A DNA stretch of 64,000 nucleotides, from the NCBI GenBank assembly GCA_002279065.1, contig NCKB01000007.1:124001-188000 (forward strand), written 5' to 3'. This stretch comes from Lysobacterales bacterium 15-68-25 (GTDB lineage: Bacteria; Pseudomonadota; Gammaproteobacteria; Xanthomonadales; Rhodanobacteraceae). The notes below the pieces were generated by a model. It saw only the letters and a program-made list of their open reading frames with translations, had not been told where the DNA came from and did not search any database. The translations under genes and the position numbers were made by a program. Below are positions 1-8,914 of the stretch, in pieces (within the stretch, counting starts at the first letter, position 1; every line of letters begins with the position of its first letter).

Positions 1-653
1 ACGGCAACGTCAAGCGCGTACTCGCCCGCGTCCACGGCGTGCACGGAGATACCGGACAATCAACTGTCGAAAGGACGCTGTGGGAACATGCCGATGCGCA
101 CACCCCGGCCGTCCGGACCGCCGACTATACCCAGGCGATCATGGACCTTGGCGCCACCGTCTGCACCCGCAGTCAGCCGCGCTGCAGCGACTGCCCCGCG
201 CGCAAGGACTGCATCGCGCTGCGCGACGACCTGACCACGCAACTGCCCACTCCCAGGCCGGGCAAGCGCACACCGACGCGCCACACCGTGATGTTGGTGC
301 TCCGCGATTCCAACGGCCGCGTGCTGCTGGAGCGCCGCGGCCCGCATGGCGTGTGGGCGGGACTGTGGAGTCTCCCGGAGGCAACCTCGCCCGAGGATGC
401 ATGGCGTGCCGCAAGCCAGCTTGCCCGGCTCGACGACGCGCGCGCTCTACCGCCCTTCACCCATGTCTTCAGTCACTTCAAGCTGGCCGCGGAGCCCTGG
501 CTGTTCGATCGCGTGCACCCCCTGACCGGCGTCGCCGACCGGCCGGAGGCGCGCTGGATCGCCCCGTCCCGGGGCATGCAGTTGGGTTTGCCCACCCCGA
601 TACGTAACCTGCTCGCCTCGCTGGCCGACAGCTTCCCGGAGAACACCCCATGA
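1..653 (+). CDS. mutY: A/G-specific adenine glycosylase MutY, C-terminal part (5' end outside window)
   Basis: The open frame is already running at base 3, so only about the last 217 codons are present. It carries the MutY iron-sulfur loop C-X6-C-X2-C-X5-C ([17 protein letters not shown]), followed by a C-terminal NUDIX-like 8-oxoG recognition domain ([20 protein letters not shown]). MutY removes adenine mispaired with 8-oxoguanine in base excision repair. The helix-hairpin-helix and catalytic Asp/Glu region must lie upstream of the window. The stop overlaps the yggX start (ATGA), so the two are probably translated together, an arrangement common in gammaproteobacteria. Identification is secure; the true start cannot be seen. 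Confidence 0.95.
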   Translation, partial: GNVKRVLARVHGVHGDTGQSTVERTLWEHADAHTPAVRTADYTQAIMDLGATVCTRSQPRCSDCPARKDCIALRDDLTTQLPTPRPGKRTPTRHTVMLVLRDSNGRVLLERRGPHGVWAGLWSLPEATSPEDAWRAASQLARLDDARALPPFTHVFSHFKLAAEPWLFDRVHPLTGVADRPEARWIAPSRGMQLGLPTPIRNLLASLADSFPENTP

Positions 654-928
654 GCCGCACCATCCACTGCAGCAAGCTCGGTATCGATGCCGAGGGACTC
701 GACTTCGCGCCCTGGCCGGGTGCGCTCGGCCAGCGCATCTACCTGGAGATCTCCAAGCCGGCCTGGCAGCAATGGCTGGCGCACCAGACCATGCTGATCA
801 ACGAGAACCGGCTCAATCCGCTCGATCCGTCCGCACGCTCTTTCCTGGCCCGCGAGATGGAGAAGTACCTCTTCGAAGGAGGTGCCGAACAACCGGCCGG
901 CTATGTGCCGCCCGACGCGGAGTCTTGA
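650..928 (+). CDS. yggX: Fe(2+)-trafficking / oxidative damage protection protein YggX
   Basis: The 92-residue protein has the size and signature of the YggX family: the N-terminal I-x-C-x-K-L segment with the single conserved Cys (HCSKLG), the [13 protein letters not shown] block, and the [18 protein letters not shown] stretch. YggX is a small cytoplasmic protein linked to protection of Fe-S enzymes from oxidative damage and to labile iron handling. The ATG overlaps the mutY stop by four bases, so translation is probably coupled to mutY, itself an Fe-S enzyme. The start is fixed by that overlap and by alignment to the family N terminus ([11 protein letters not shown]). Confidence 0.95.
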   Translation: MSRTIHCSKLGIDAEGLDFAPWPGALGQRIYLEISKPAWQQWLAHQTMLINENRLNPLDPSARSFLAREMEKYLFEGGAEQPAGYVPPDAES

Positions 929-953
929 CGGCATCGCATGCTTCCAGTTTAAT
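925..953 (+). promoter_or_regulatory. Sigma70-type promoter for tRNA-Phe
   Basis: A near-consensus -35 TTGACG (925-930) is followed after exactly 17 bp by TTTAAT (948-953). Transcription would start near 960, about 55 bases before the mature tRNA, leaving a 5' leader for RNase P. The -35 overlaps the yggX stop codon. This is one of very few consensus-like promoters visible in this GC-rich window. Confidence 0.6.
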
Positions 954-1013
954 GCGCGGCTCCACGAGGCACCGGTCGCCACCGGATGACCTCGGCGAAG
1001 ATGCAAAACCCGT

Positions 1014-1089
1014 GGCCGGGTAGCTCAGTTGGTAGAGCAGGGGATTGAAAATCCCCGTGTCGGCGGTTCGATTCCGTCCCCGGCCACCA
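1014..1089 (+). tRNA. tRNA-Phe (GAA)
   Basis: The 76-nt cloverleaf folds fully: acceptor GGCCGGG pairs with CCCGGCC, the anticodon stem GGGGA/TCCCC encloses loop TTGAAAA (anticodon GAA), the T arm has loop TTCGATT, and CCA is encoded at 1087-1089. A promoter lies upstream and a rho-independent terminator 11 bases downstream, so it is a single-gene unit. Confidence 0.98.
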
Positions 1090-1100
1090 TCGATTCCAGA

Positions 1101-1125
1101 AAGCCCGCCGCCAGGCGGGCTTTTT
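1101..1125 (+). terminator. Rho-independent terminator of tRNA-Phe
   Basis: AAGCCCGCC (1101-1109) pairs with GGCGGGCTT (1114-1122) around a GCCA tetraloop, and the hairpin ends in a T-run (1121-1125). Confidence 0.88.
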
Positions 1126-1299
1126 CGTTGACTCTCCGCGCCAACGACCCGCGCCTGACTTTCCGCAGTTGCGATGCAGCTCACGGAATCGCACTCTCGC
1201 TCTGCTTCACTCGGACGGCAGGCCAACCCGCCGGGGCGGCCTGTCGCCCGTTGTTGCACTCCACGGATGCTCCACACCCACACTCAAGGGGATACATCA

Positions 1300-1743
1300 A
1301 TGATCAGGAAATCAGGAGTTGCGCTTCTTTCGTCCGCTCTGCTCGTCATGGGGCTTGCGACCAGCGCCATGGCCACGGATACCCCGTCTTCGGGGCTCGG
1401 CCAATCGTGGCCCAACGCCACCGACGTCAGTGCGAATCCACACTGGCACGTGTATGTGTTCGACAAGGACGGCATCCGCTACGTCCAGGTGAACGACCTC
1501 AATGGCAGTGTGCACGGCGCGATCGCCACCGCCGGCGGGCAGGTACTGGTGCTGCCGATCGGCAGCGACTCGCAGAACGTTTCGACTGCGACGAGCACGA
1601 CGACCGGCACGTCGTCGCAGACGGTCTACAGCGACAGCCAGGTCACCATCAGCGCCACGCCGCTGAGCACCGGCGCCACGCAGTTGACCGTCACGGCCAC
1701 CTGCACCGGCGACCCTCTCGAGTGCAACACGCACCTGAACTAG
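1300..1743 (+). CDS. Small secreted protein of unknown function
   Basis: The 147-residue product begins with a clear Sec signal peptide (basic MIRKS, hydrophobic core ALLSSALLVMGLATS, cleavage after AMA near residue 25). The mature part is rich in Thr/Ser and predicted beta strand, with a paired Cys near the C terminus (TCTGDPLEC) that could form a disulfide in the periplasm. The ATG is preceded by AAGGGG at 1286-1291. The gene stands alone between the tRNA terminator and a hairpin at 1772-1816. I recognise no domain. It resembles the small single-domain exported proteins common in Xanthomonadales, but no function can be assigned. Confidence 0.75.
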   Translation: MIRKSGVALLSSALLVMGLATSAMATDTPSSGLGQSWPNATDVSANPHWHVYVFDKDGIRYVQVNDLNGSVHGAIATAGGQVLVLPIGSDSQNVSTATSTTTGTSSQTVYSDSQVTISATPLSTGATQLTVTATCTGDPLECNTHLN

Positions 1744-1771
1744 GCGTCGTAACGTCGCACTGACGGATCAG

Positions 1772-1816
1772 TCGACGCCGCGGGACGAACCTTCAGGTTC
1801 GATCGCGCGGCGTCGA
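1772..1816. terminator. Long hairpin between convergent genes (bidirectional terminator candidate)
   Basis: TCGACGCCGCG (1772-1782) is the exact reverse complement of 1806-1816, and a second stem CGAACC/GGTTCG nests inside. It lies between a plus-strand stop (1743) and a minus-strand stop (1820). There is no long T-run, so termination strength is uncertain. Confidence 0.5.
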
Positions 1817-1819
1817 TCT

Positions 1820-3400
1820 TCAGGCCCTGGCCAGGGACAGGCTCAGGTGCACAGACTCGTCAGCCAGCCGCTCGCGCAACACGCCGCCGAACAGCGAGAT
1901 ACGGTCCCTCACCGCATCGGGGCCCAGGCCGCTGGCGGAGAGTCCCATCGAAAGCTCGCGCAGGCGCTCGGCCGGCATTGCGGCAGCAGCGCTGCGCGAT
2001 CCGCGGATCCGCACGAACACCCAGCCCGCCCCGGCCTTGCCGCCGATGCGTACCTGCATGCTGATGGCTCCCATCTGCCGGGCTTGGCAAAGGTAAGCGA
2101 CCAGGTCGCAGATTGATCGGTACAGCACCACCTGGACCTCGCGATCGAGCTCGATGCCCCGCTCGTTCCGGAACGAGCACCAGTAACGGATGCCCAGGTC
2201 GTTCAGGACCCGGGCGATGGTGCCCTGTCGCAACGCGGCCGCCAGCCCGCCTTCCCGCCAGAGCACAGGGTGCAGGCTGTCGGCCAGCCGGTAGATCTGC
2301 TGCTGAGTCTCTGCGGCACGCAGCCGGTACTCGCGCTCGTCCGGCGCGGGAATCGCGTGGCGGACCCGATCAAGCAGCTCCGAGTAGCTGCTGCGGAACG
2401 TCTCCCGCAAGCCTTCCAGCGCGTGCGAGGTCTGCCGCAATTGCATCTCGCCCACCCACAGGTTCCGTTGCGCCAGCGCGAGCGCCATGCGCGCATCCTG
2501 CTGCTTGCGCGCCTCCTGCTCGGACAAGACCGCGATCCGCTCGCCGAGCAGTAGCAGCGTTGTGATCGCGAACGCCATGAAGACCTGCGCCTCAAGCGTT
2601 CCTGTGTCGTACAGGGCCGGCATGGTCGCGATGACCGCGGCACTCGCGGCCGCGCCGCCGATCGCGACGCCCTTCCAGCCGTGCCGCAGAGCCAGCAGCA
2701 CCACCGGCAGGAACATGAATATCCGCGCTGTCTGTTTGATGCCGTCCTGACTGGTGCCCGCGCCAACCCATGCAAGCATCACAAGAGCCGGGATCATGAT
2801 GCTCGCCGCTTCCACGAAAAGCCGGTTGCGGGCGAGATGCCTCCAGTCGAGTTCACCGCCCAGATACATCTCGCGGATACAGAAAACCAAGGGCACGACC
2901 GCTAGCGCACCGGTGAAGCTGCCGACGAACAAGCGTGCGGCATAGACCGGCATACCCATCCACACGTAATCGGACGGAAGGCGCATCACCGAGAACGAGA
3001 GAATGTTCATCGATGCCCAGAGGAGTGCGCACACAAACGTGCAGAGGATCAGCACCGGAATCTTGATGCCACCGTTCGCATCGAACAGCCCGAGCCGCTC
3101 CTTGCTGAACGCCACGACAGGCATGGCCGCGCCCGCTGGAGGCAAGCTGTACAGCACGGCCCAGGCAACCCCGAACCGGTCCACCGATTGAATGGCGCCG
3201 AGCACGAGGTAGGACGTTTCCCCGGCCAGCAAGGCCGGCCAGTATCGATACCCCACCAACAGCAGGGCACACAGGCGGAAGCCCGCGAAGACTTCCCAGT
3301 GGGAGAACGAAACCTGCCGCAGCGCGAACAACCCGACGCCATACAGCACCGCTGCCAACAGCTGCCTTGCTACCGACTTTCCGTACCTGGACTGCAGCAT
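1820..3400 (-). CDS. MASE1-type membrane sensor with degenerate histidine-kinase core
   Basis: The 526-residue protein has an N-terminal half of about eight hydrophobic segments typical of the MASE1 sensory domain (roughly residues 10-300), then a helical coiled region (LSEQEARKQQDARMALALAQRN) and a kinase-like C-terminal domain. The dimerisation segment reads ADSLHPVLWREGGLAAAL, which resembles NarX-type kinases. The ATP-binding N box has lost its Asn (YRSICDLVAYLCQ) and no DxGxG box is visible, although a G2-like GLGPDAVRDRISLFGG remains. It may therefore be a sensor or scaffold rather than an active kinase. ATG at 3398-3400 was chosen over upstream in-frame codons because it gives the expected membrane N terminus after a G-rich stretch. 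It is divergent from the polysaccharide enzyme gene at 3708. No response regulator is adjacent. Confidence 0.78.
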   Translation of the reverse strand: MLQSRYGKSVARQLLAAVLYGVGLFALRQVSFSHWEVFAGFRLCALLLVGYRYWPALLAGETSYLVLGAIQSVDRFGVAWAVLYSLPPAGAAMPVVAFSKERLGLFDANGGIKIPVLILCTFVCALLWASMNILSFSVMRLPSDYVWMGMPVYAARLFVGSFTGALAVVPLVFCIREMYLGGELDWRHLARNRLFVEAASIMIPALVMLAWVGAGTSQDGIKQTARIFMFLPVVLLALRHGWKGVAIGGAAASAAVIATMPALYDTGTLEAQVFMAFAITTLLLLGERIAVLSEQEARKQQDARMALALAQRNLWVGEMQLRQTSHALEGLRETFRSSYSELLDRVRHAIPAPDEREYRLRAAETQQQIYRLADSLHPVLWREGGLAAALRQGTIARVLNDLGIRYWCSFRNERGIELDREVQVVLYRSICDLVAYLCQARQMGAISMQVRIGGKAGAGWVFVRIRGSRSAAAAMPAERLRELSMGLSASGLGPDAVRDRISLFGGVLRERLADESVHLSLSLARA

Positions 3401-3707
3401 TGCGCCCCCCCCGTTGTCCGTGCTGGCTACATCCCTTGTATCCCGGAGACCCGGACGGAATGCGGCGACGGGACCCGAGCCCGACCTGGCCGCCCTTCCG
3501 GGCTGTTTTGCTCCCTGAACGTCAAGCAAGCGACGTGCCATCCCGGATCCGGGAACCGACATCCCGCCGAAAGCATCAGGCCCCAAGCTTTCGCTACGCA
3601 TACACGGCGCCTGAACAGCTATCGGCCGTGATGCCCCCCAGCTTGAGCAACGTCCTGCAAAGATACACCGAACATCGTCACAGTTAGCACCGAGCCCCGT
3701 CCCCCTC
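3401..3707. promoter_or_regulatory. Divergent control region with a 14-bp perfect palindrome
   Basis: This 307-bp gap separates the sensor gene from the GH18-NodB-GT2 gene, transcribed outward in both directions. It contains the perfect palindrome TCCCGGATCCGGGA (3541-3554) and a related imperfect element near 3438. No convincing coding frame or consensus promoter is visible. Confidence 0.4.
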
Positions 3708-6700
3708 ATGCACAAAAAACCCGTGTTCTTCGATCCGACCGGACGTCGGGCCAGCCGGCTGTCCCGAATGGGACTGACGCTGGCGGTCATCAGTACGCTG
3801 TTTGCGGTCGCTTTCGTGCTCAGCTTGTTCATCGCCCCCAGCATGACCGGCATCCAGCTCGGCCAGCGCGGGAAGGGTCTGCATGCCCTGGCAGGGGTGA
3901 AGATGGCAGCGCCCGAATTGGCGCGGCCGGCGGCAAAGCTGGCCGCCGAGGTGCGCGCACGCCAGAAGGCCACCCACCACCACGCCCGTCCGGGGCGCCC
4001 GCACGGTGCGACCCACGTGGCGCCGCCCCTCTCGCTGGACAAGCCCGACGGCCGCGCCCTGGCGATCGGCTTCTACGTGAACTGGGACGACAGCAGCTAT
4101 CCCGCCCTGAAACGGGCGCTGCCGACGCTGGACTGGGTGATCCCAGGCTGGATGAGCGTGAGCGGCCCGCAGATGGCGCTGGACACTCATGTCGATGCCA
4201 AGGCGCTGGACCTGATCCGCCGCGTCAAGCCCTCCACGCCGATCCTGCCGCTGTTGCAGAACGCCGTTAACGGCGAATGGGACGGCACCGGCCTGGCGAA
4301 GATGCTGGCCAACCCCGATCTGCGCCATCAGCGCATCGCCCAGATCGTGGCCTTCCTCGACGCGAACCGCTTCCAGGGCGTCACGGTCGACTTCGAGAAC
4401 CTGCCGGACAGCGCCCAGCCCGACCTCAAGCAGTTCCTGGGAGAACTGGCCGATGCGTTCGCCCCGCACGGCTGGGGCATCGTGCTGTCGGTGCCGTTCG
4501 ACGACGAAGCCTGGGACTACGCCGGCCTCGCCAAGATCGTCGACTTCGAACTGCTGATGGCCTACGACCAGCACTGGGCCGGCCAGGATCCGGGCAGCGT
4601 CGCCGCGCAGGACTGGTTCGAGAGCACGCTCGACAAGCGCATGAAGGAGCTGGACCCGGACCAGACCATCATCGCGATCGGCAGCTACGGCTATGACTGG
4701 GCCAAGGGCAAGACCGCCGAGGCGGTCACCTTCCAGGACGCCATGGACCGCGCCGCCGATGCCCAGGCCGACATCAGCTTCGACGACGACACCCAGAATC
4801 CGCACTTCTCCTACAGCGAGGACAACGGCACGGTCCACCAGCTGTGGTTCCTCGACGCCGCCACCGCCTACAACCAGATCCACGCCGCCGACGGTTACCA
4901 GCCCTATGGCTACGCCGTGTGGCGGCTGGGCTCGGAGGATCCGTCGATCTGGCCGCTGCTCGGCCGCCCCTACGGCGCACCGGCACCCGACTCGCTGCAC
5001 GAGATCGGCGCCGGCCAGGACATCGACATCGAGGGCCAGGGCGAAATCCTGCAGATCGCCTCCAAGCCGGAAGCTGGCGCACGCACCTTCACCATCGACA
5101 AGGACAGCGGCGAGATCGACGGCGAGCAGTACACCGCCCTGCCCAAGTCCTACGTGATCCAGCGTGTCGGCACGCAGCCGAAGAAGATCGCGCTGACCTT
5201 CGACGACGGCCCCGACCCGGACTGGACGCCGAAGATCCTGGACATCCTCAAGGAAAAGCATGTCCCGGCCACGTTCTTCATCATCGGCGAGAACGCCGAG
5301 GCCTCGCCGCGCCTGATCCAGCGCGAAGTGGCCGAAGGCCACGACGTCGGCAACCACACCTTCACCCATCCGAACCTGGGCGAGACCTCGCCGGGCGTCA
5401 CGGCGCTGGAACTCAACGCCACCCAGCGGCTGTTCGAGGCGCTGACCGGGCGCTCGATGCGGCTGTTCCGCGCACCCTACTTCGGCGACGCCGAGCCCAC
5501 CACGTCGGACGAACTGGACCCGATCGCCCAGGCCCAGAAGATGGGCTACATCGCGGTCGGCCTGCACATCGACCCGGACGACTGGAAGCGTCCACCGGCG
5601 GACGTCATCGTCCAGCGCGTGATCGACCAGGTGAACCACCAGTCGCCGGACCGGCAGAGCCGGGTGGTGCTGCTGCACGACGGCGGCGGCGACCGGGAAA
5701 ACACCATCGAAGCCCTGCCACGGATCATCGACGCGCTGCGCGCCGAGGGCTACCAGTTCGTCACCGTCTCGGAGCTGGCCGGCCTCACCCGCGACGAAGG
5801 CATGCCGCCGCTGACCATCGACTCGTTGTCGCAATGGGCGGACCGCTCGGTGTTCCTGACACTCGGCGGCTTCGGCCACCTGCTCAACTTCCTGTTCAAG
5901 GCGGCGATCTGGCTGGGCCTGGCACGGCTCATCCTGCTCGGCGGGCTGGGCGTGCTGAACTGGTGGCGTGACAGGCGCCGCGTCCCGCCGGCCCTGCCCG
6001 AGCCGGCGCCGCTGGTATCGGTGCTGATTCCCGCCTTCAACGAAGAAAAGGTCATCGCCAGTTCGGTCGCGCGCATCCTCAAGAGCCGCTACGACGCGCT
6101 GGAGGTGATCGTGGTCGACGACGGCTCCACCGATGCCACCGCGCAGGTGGTCCGCGAGCAATTCGCCGACGACCCTCGCGTGCAGCTCATCAGCATTCCC
6201 AACGGCGGCAAGGCCAACGCAGTGAACACCGCCCTGCGTGCCTCGCACGGCAGCGTGATCGTGGCGCTGGATGCCGACACCCAGTTCGAGCCGCTCACCA
6301 TCGCGCGGCTGGTGCGCTGGTTCGCCGATCCCACCATCGGCGCGGTCGCCGGCAATGCCAAGGTCGGCAACCGGATCAACCTGATCACCACCTGGCAGGC
6401 GCTCGAGTACGTCACCGCGCAGAACCTGGAGCGCCGCGCACTGGCCGCGCTCGGCGCGATCACCGTGGTGCCCGGCGCCGTTGGTGCCTGGCGACGCGAG
6501 GCCCTGGAGCGGCTCGGCGGCTTCCCCGGCGACACGCTGGCCGAGGACCAGGACCTCACCATCGCGATCCAGAAGGCCGGCTACAGCACGCTTTTCGACG
6601 CCGAGGCGGTGGCATGGACCGAGGCGCCGGATACCGCGCGCGGCCTGGCACGGCAGCGTTTCCGCTGGGCCTTCGGCACCCTGCAGTGCCTGTGGAAGCA

Positions 6701-7202
6701 CCGCGACGCCACGTTCCGTCCGCGCTACGGCGCACTGGGCATGGTCGCCCTGCCCCAGGTATGGCTGTTCCAGATCGTGTTTTCGGTGGTGTCGCCGCTG
6801 GTCGACCTGCTGCTGGTATGGCAGATCATCGCGACCATCCTGGACTACCTGCAGCATCGCGGCCAGTTCAACTACAGCAACCTGGTCACCATGGCGATGT
6901 TCTACGGCCTGTTCATGGCCGTGGACCTGGGAGCCGGCGTACTCGCCTTCGCGATGGAGAAGCGCGAGCGCTGGAGCCTGCTGTGGTGGCTGGTGCTGCA
7001 GCGCTTCGGCTATCGACAGCTGATGTACTACGTGGTGGTGCGTTCGGTCTCCACCGCATTGCGCGGCCCGTCCGTCGGCTGGGGGCGGCAGGAGCGCAAG
7101 GCCACCGTGCAGGCCAGTGGCGACGATGTCGATGCGCCTGTCGACAGCCACCCACCGGCATCGATCCCGGACCTGAAAAAGGAACAGGAAACCGCGGGCT
7201 GA
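3708..7202 (+). CDS. Trifunctional envelope polysaccharide enzyme: GH18-like / NodB deacetylase / GT2 synthase
   Basis: This 1164-residue membrane protein joins three domains. After a cytoplasmic N terminus and one TM helix (about 21-46) comes a GH18-like barrel (about 110-430) whose catalytic strand reads VTVDFEN, with D228 and E230. A NodB polysaccharide deacetylase follows (about 485-690) with the metal motif TFDDG (497-501) and HTFTHPN. Next is a TM segment, then a family-2 processive glycosyltransferase (from about 768) with DDGST (D804, D805), a DAD motif and Q983-R-F-R-W987, and several C-terminal TM helices. The GT2 part resembles PgaC/HasA-type N-acetylglucosamine synthases, so an N-acetylhexosamine polymer made in the membrane and trimmed or deacetylated outside is plausible. 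No strong ribosome-binding site precedes the ATG. The substrate is inferred. Confidence 0.85.
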   Translation: MHKKPVFFDPTGRRASRLSRMGLTLAVISTLFAVAFVLSLFIAPSMTGIQLGQRGKGLHALAGVKMAAPELARPAAKLAAEVRARQKATHHHARPGRPHGATHVAPPLSLDKPDGRALAIGFYVNWDDSSYPALKRALPTLDWVIPGWMSVSGPQMALDTHVDAKALDLIRRVKPSTPILPLLQNAVNGEWDGTGLAKMLANPDLRHQRIAQIVAFLDANRFQGVTVDFENLPDSAQPDLKQFLGELADAFAPHGWGIVLSVPFDDEAWDYAGLAKIVDFELLMAYDQHWAGQDPGSVAAQDWFESTLDKRMKELDPDQTIIAIGSYGYDWAKGKTAEAVTFQDAMDRAADAQADISFDDDTQNPHFSYSEDNGTVHQLWFLDAATAYNQIHAADGYQPYGYAVWRLGSEDPSIWPLLGRPYGAPAPDSLHEIGAGQDIDIEGQGEILQIASKPEAGARTFTIDKDSGEIDGEQYTALPKSYVIQRVGTQPKKIALTFDDGPDPDWTPKILDILKEKHVPATFFIIGENAEASPRLIQREVAEGHDVGNHTFTHPNLGETSPGVTALELNATQRLFEALTGRSMRLFRAPYFGDAEPTTSDELDPIAQAQKMGYIAVGLHIDPDDWKRPPADVIVQRVIDQVNHQSPDRQSRVVLLHDGGGDRENTIEALPRIIDALRAEGYQFVTVSELAGLTRDEGMPPLTIDSLSQWADRSVFLTLGGFGHLLNFLFKAAIWLGLARLILLGGLGVLNWWRDRRRVPPALPEPAPLVSVLIPAFNEEKVIASSVARILKSRYDALEVIVVDDGSTDATAQVVREQFADDPRVQLISIPNGGKANAVNTALRASHGSVIVALDADTQFEPLTIARLVRWFADPTIGAVAGNAKVGNRINLITTWQALEYVTAQNLERRALAALGAITVVPGAVGAWRREALERLGGFPGDTLAEDQDLTIAIQKAGYSTLFDAEAVAWTEAPDTARGLARQRFRWAFGTLQCLWKHRDATFRPRYGALGMVALPQVWLFQIVFSVVSPLVDLLLVWQIIATILDYLQHRGQFNYSNLVTMAMFYGLFMAVDLGAGVLAFAMEKRERWSLLWWLVLQRFGYRQLMYYVVVRSVSTALRGPSVGWGRQERKATVQASGDDVDAPVDSHPPASIPDLKKEQETAG

Positions 7203-7280
7203 GTGCCGCTCCATCACGTGCCCTGCAGATCCAGCGGGCCACACTTCTTCGATGACCCTCGGGCATCGAAGGAGGCAGGC

Positions 7281-8186
7281 ATGGATATCGGCATGATCGG
7301 ACTGGGGCGCATGGGCGGCAACATGGCCGAGCGACTCCGGCGCGCCGGACACCGCGTGATCGGGTTCGATCCGGCCCCGAAGGCGCGCGAGGACTGGACG
7401 AACCGGGGTGGCGAAGCGGTCGATGCGCTCGCCGCGCTGGTCGAACACCTGCCGTCACCACGGGTTCTGTGGATGATGGTGCCCGCCGGCGAGATCACCG
7501 GGAAAACCGTTGCTGCGTTGAAAGATCTGCTCGTCCGGGGCGACATCCTCGTCGACGGTGGCAACGCCTGCTACAGGGACACCCTGTGCCGCGCGACCGA
7601 GCTGCAAGCCTCCGGCATCCACTACGTGGACTGCGGCACGAGTGGCGGCGTCTGGGGCCTGTCCGGAGGCTACAGCATGATGGTCGGCGGCGACGATGAA
7701 GCGGTCGAGCATCTGCGACCGATCTTCGAAGCGCTGGCCCCCTCGCCGGACACGGGCTGGGGACACGTCGGAAAAGCGGGCTCGGGCCACTTCACCAAGA
7801 TGATCCACAACGGCATCGAGTACGGCCTGATGCAGGCCTATGCCGAGGGCTTCTCGATGCTCCTGCACAAGCAGGAATTCGACCTCGACCTGCACCAGGT
7901 CGCCGAGATCTGGCGCGAGGGCTCGGTGATCCGCTCGTGGCTGCTCGACCTCACCGCCGATGCGCTGGAGAAGAACCCGTCGATGGCCGGCATCGCGCCT
8001 TACGTGGCCGATTCGGGCGAAGGCCGCTGGACGGTGGCCGAGGCGATCGACCTCAACGTCGCCGCGCCGGTGATCTCGCTCGCATTGATCGAACGGCTGC
8101 GCTCGCGCGACACCGACTCGTTCTCCGACAAGCTGCTGGCGGCGATGCGCAACCAGTTCGGCGGCCACGCGTTGAAGTCCGAATGA
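7281..8186 (+). CDS. gnd: 6-phosphogluconate dehydrogenase, decarboxylating (short YqeC/GndA type)
   Basis: The 301-residue enzyme oxidises and decarboxylates 6-phosphogluconate to ribulose 5-phosphate in the oxidative pentose phosphate pathway. It has an N-terminal Rossmann motif (GLGRMGGNM, from residue 7), the GGNACYRDT loop, and the catalytic segment around K173, H176 and N177 (KMIHNGIEYG). It is about 300 residues, the short class found in many bacteria and archaea, not the 470-residue class. The ATG at 7281 is preceded by GAAGGAGG. Its last bases overlap the start of the glucokinase gene, so the two are translationally coupled. With zwf, pgi and pgm a few kilobases away it completes a glucose-6-phosphate node. 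NAD versus NADP preference cannot be told by eye. Confidence 0.92.
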   Translation: MDIGMIGLGRMGGNMAERLRRAGHRVIGFDPAPKAREDWTNRGGEAVDALAALVEHLPSPRVLWMMVPAGEITGKTVAALKDLLVRGDILVDGGNACYRDTLCRATELQASGIHYVDCGTSGGVWGLSGGYSMMVGGDDEAVEHLRPIFEALAPSPDTGWGHVGKAGSGHFTKMIHNGIEYGLMQAYAEGFSMLLHKQEFDLDLHQVAEIWREGSVIRSWLLDLTADALEKNPSMAGIAPYVADSGEGRWTVAEAIDLNVAAPVISLALIERLRSRDTDSFSDKLLAAMRNQFGGHALKSE

Positions 8187-8914
8187 GCGCGGCACGACCC
8201 CGCCGCCGCGGCCCCACCACGCTGGCCATCGATATCGGCGGCAGCGGACTGAAGGCCACCGTGCTGGATCCGGATGGCGCGATGCTCGCCGGCCGGGTGC
8301 GGGTGGACACGCCCGACGCCCCGTCGCCCGGGCAACTGGTGGATGCCCTCGTCGCCCTCGTGCAGCCGCTGCCGTCGTTCGACCGCATCTCGATCGGCTT
8401 TCCCGGCGTGGTGCGCGACAACCGCGTCCTCACCGCGCCGCATTTCGGCGGCGACGCCTGGCGCGGCTTCCCGCTGGCCGAGCGGCTGGGGCAACGCCTC
8501 GGTGACAAGCCCGCGCGACTGCTCAACGACGCCGAGGTGCAGGGCTACGGCGTGATCGCCGGCCAGGGTCTGGAGCTGGTGCTCACCCTGGGCACCGGCC
8601 TCGGCTCGGCCCTGTTCCGCGACGGCAGGCTGATGCCTCACCTGGAGTTCGCCCAGTTCCCCGCCTTCGGCAAGAAGACCATGAACCGCTACGTCGGCAA
8701 GGCGGCGCGGCACAAGGTCGGTGGCAGGAAGTGGAACCACCGGGTCGAGAAGACCATCGCGGCCTTCCGTACCCTGCTGCAGTTCGACCGGCTTTACCTG
8801 GGCGGAGGCAACGCGAAGAAACTCGACATCGACCTGCCGCCCGACGTGCTGATCGTCTCCAACAAGGCCGGCCTGACCGGCGGCATCCGGCTATGGGGGG
8901 ATGCCGGCGACTGA
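8183..8914 (+). CDS. ppgK: ROK-family (polyphosphate-type) glucokinase
   Basis: The 243-residue protein belongs to the ROK sugar-kinase/actin ATPase fold: the phosphate-1 motif LAIDIGGSGLKA near residue 14, SIGFPGVV, the catalytic-Asp region LLNDAEVQGYG, and the second phosphate motif LTLGTGLGSALF. Length and motifs match polyphosphate glucokinases rather than NagC-type repressors; there is no helix-turn-helix. It would phosphorylate glucose to glucose-6-phosphate in the cytoplasm. It starts inside the gnd stop (ATGA at 8183), so it is cotranslated with the next step of hexose oxidation. In this genome it could phosphorylate the glucose released by the alpha-glucan locus at 26-47 kb. The phosphoryl donor (polyphosphate, ATP or both) is inferred. 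Confidence 0.85.
   Translation: MSAARPRRRGPTTLAIDIGGSGLKATVLDPDGAMLAGRVRVDTPDAPSPGQLVDALVALVQPLPSFDRISIGFPGVVRDNRVLTAPHFGGDAWRGFPLAERLGQRLGDKPARLLNDAEVQGYGVIAGQGLELVLTLGTGLGSALFRDGRLMPHLEFAQFPAFGKKTMNRYVGKAARHKVGGRKWNHRVEKTIAAFRTLLQFDRLYLGGGNAKKLDIDLPPDVLIVSNKAGLTGGIRLWGDAGD

Noticed and set aside
949..1194. Minus-strand frame encoding a GTESNRRHGDFQSPALPTEL-like peptide
   Set aside because: This is the well-known spurious translation of a tRNA gene, here the antisense of tRNA-Phe.
3401..4042. Upstream extension of the MASE1 sensor frame by 214 codons
   Set aside because: The extension overlaps the divergent polysaccharide enzyme gene and encodes low-complexity sequence before a good membrane N terminus at 3400.
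3684..7448. A 1254-codon minus-strand frame opposite the GH18-NodB-GT2 gene
   Set aside because: No recognisable motifs; it is explained by third-position G/C bias of the coding strand.
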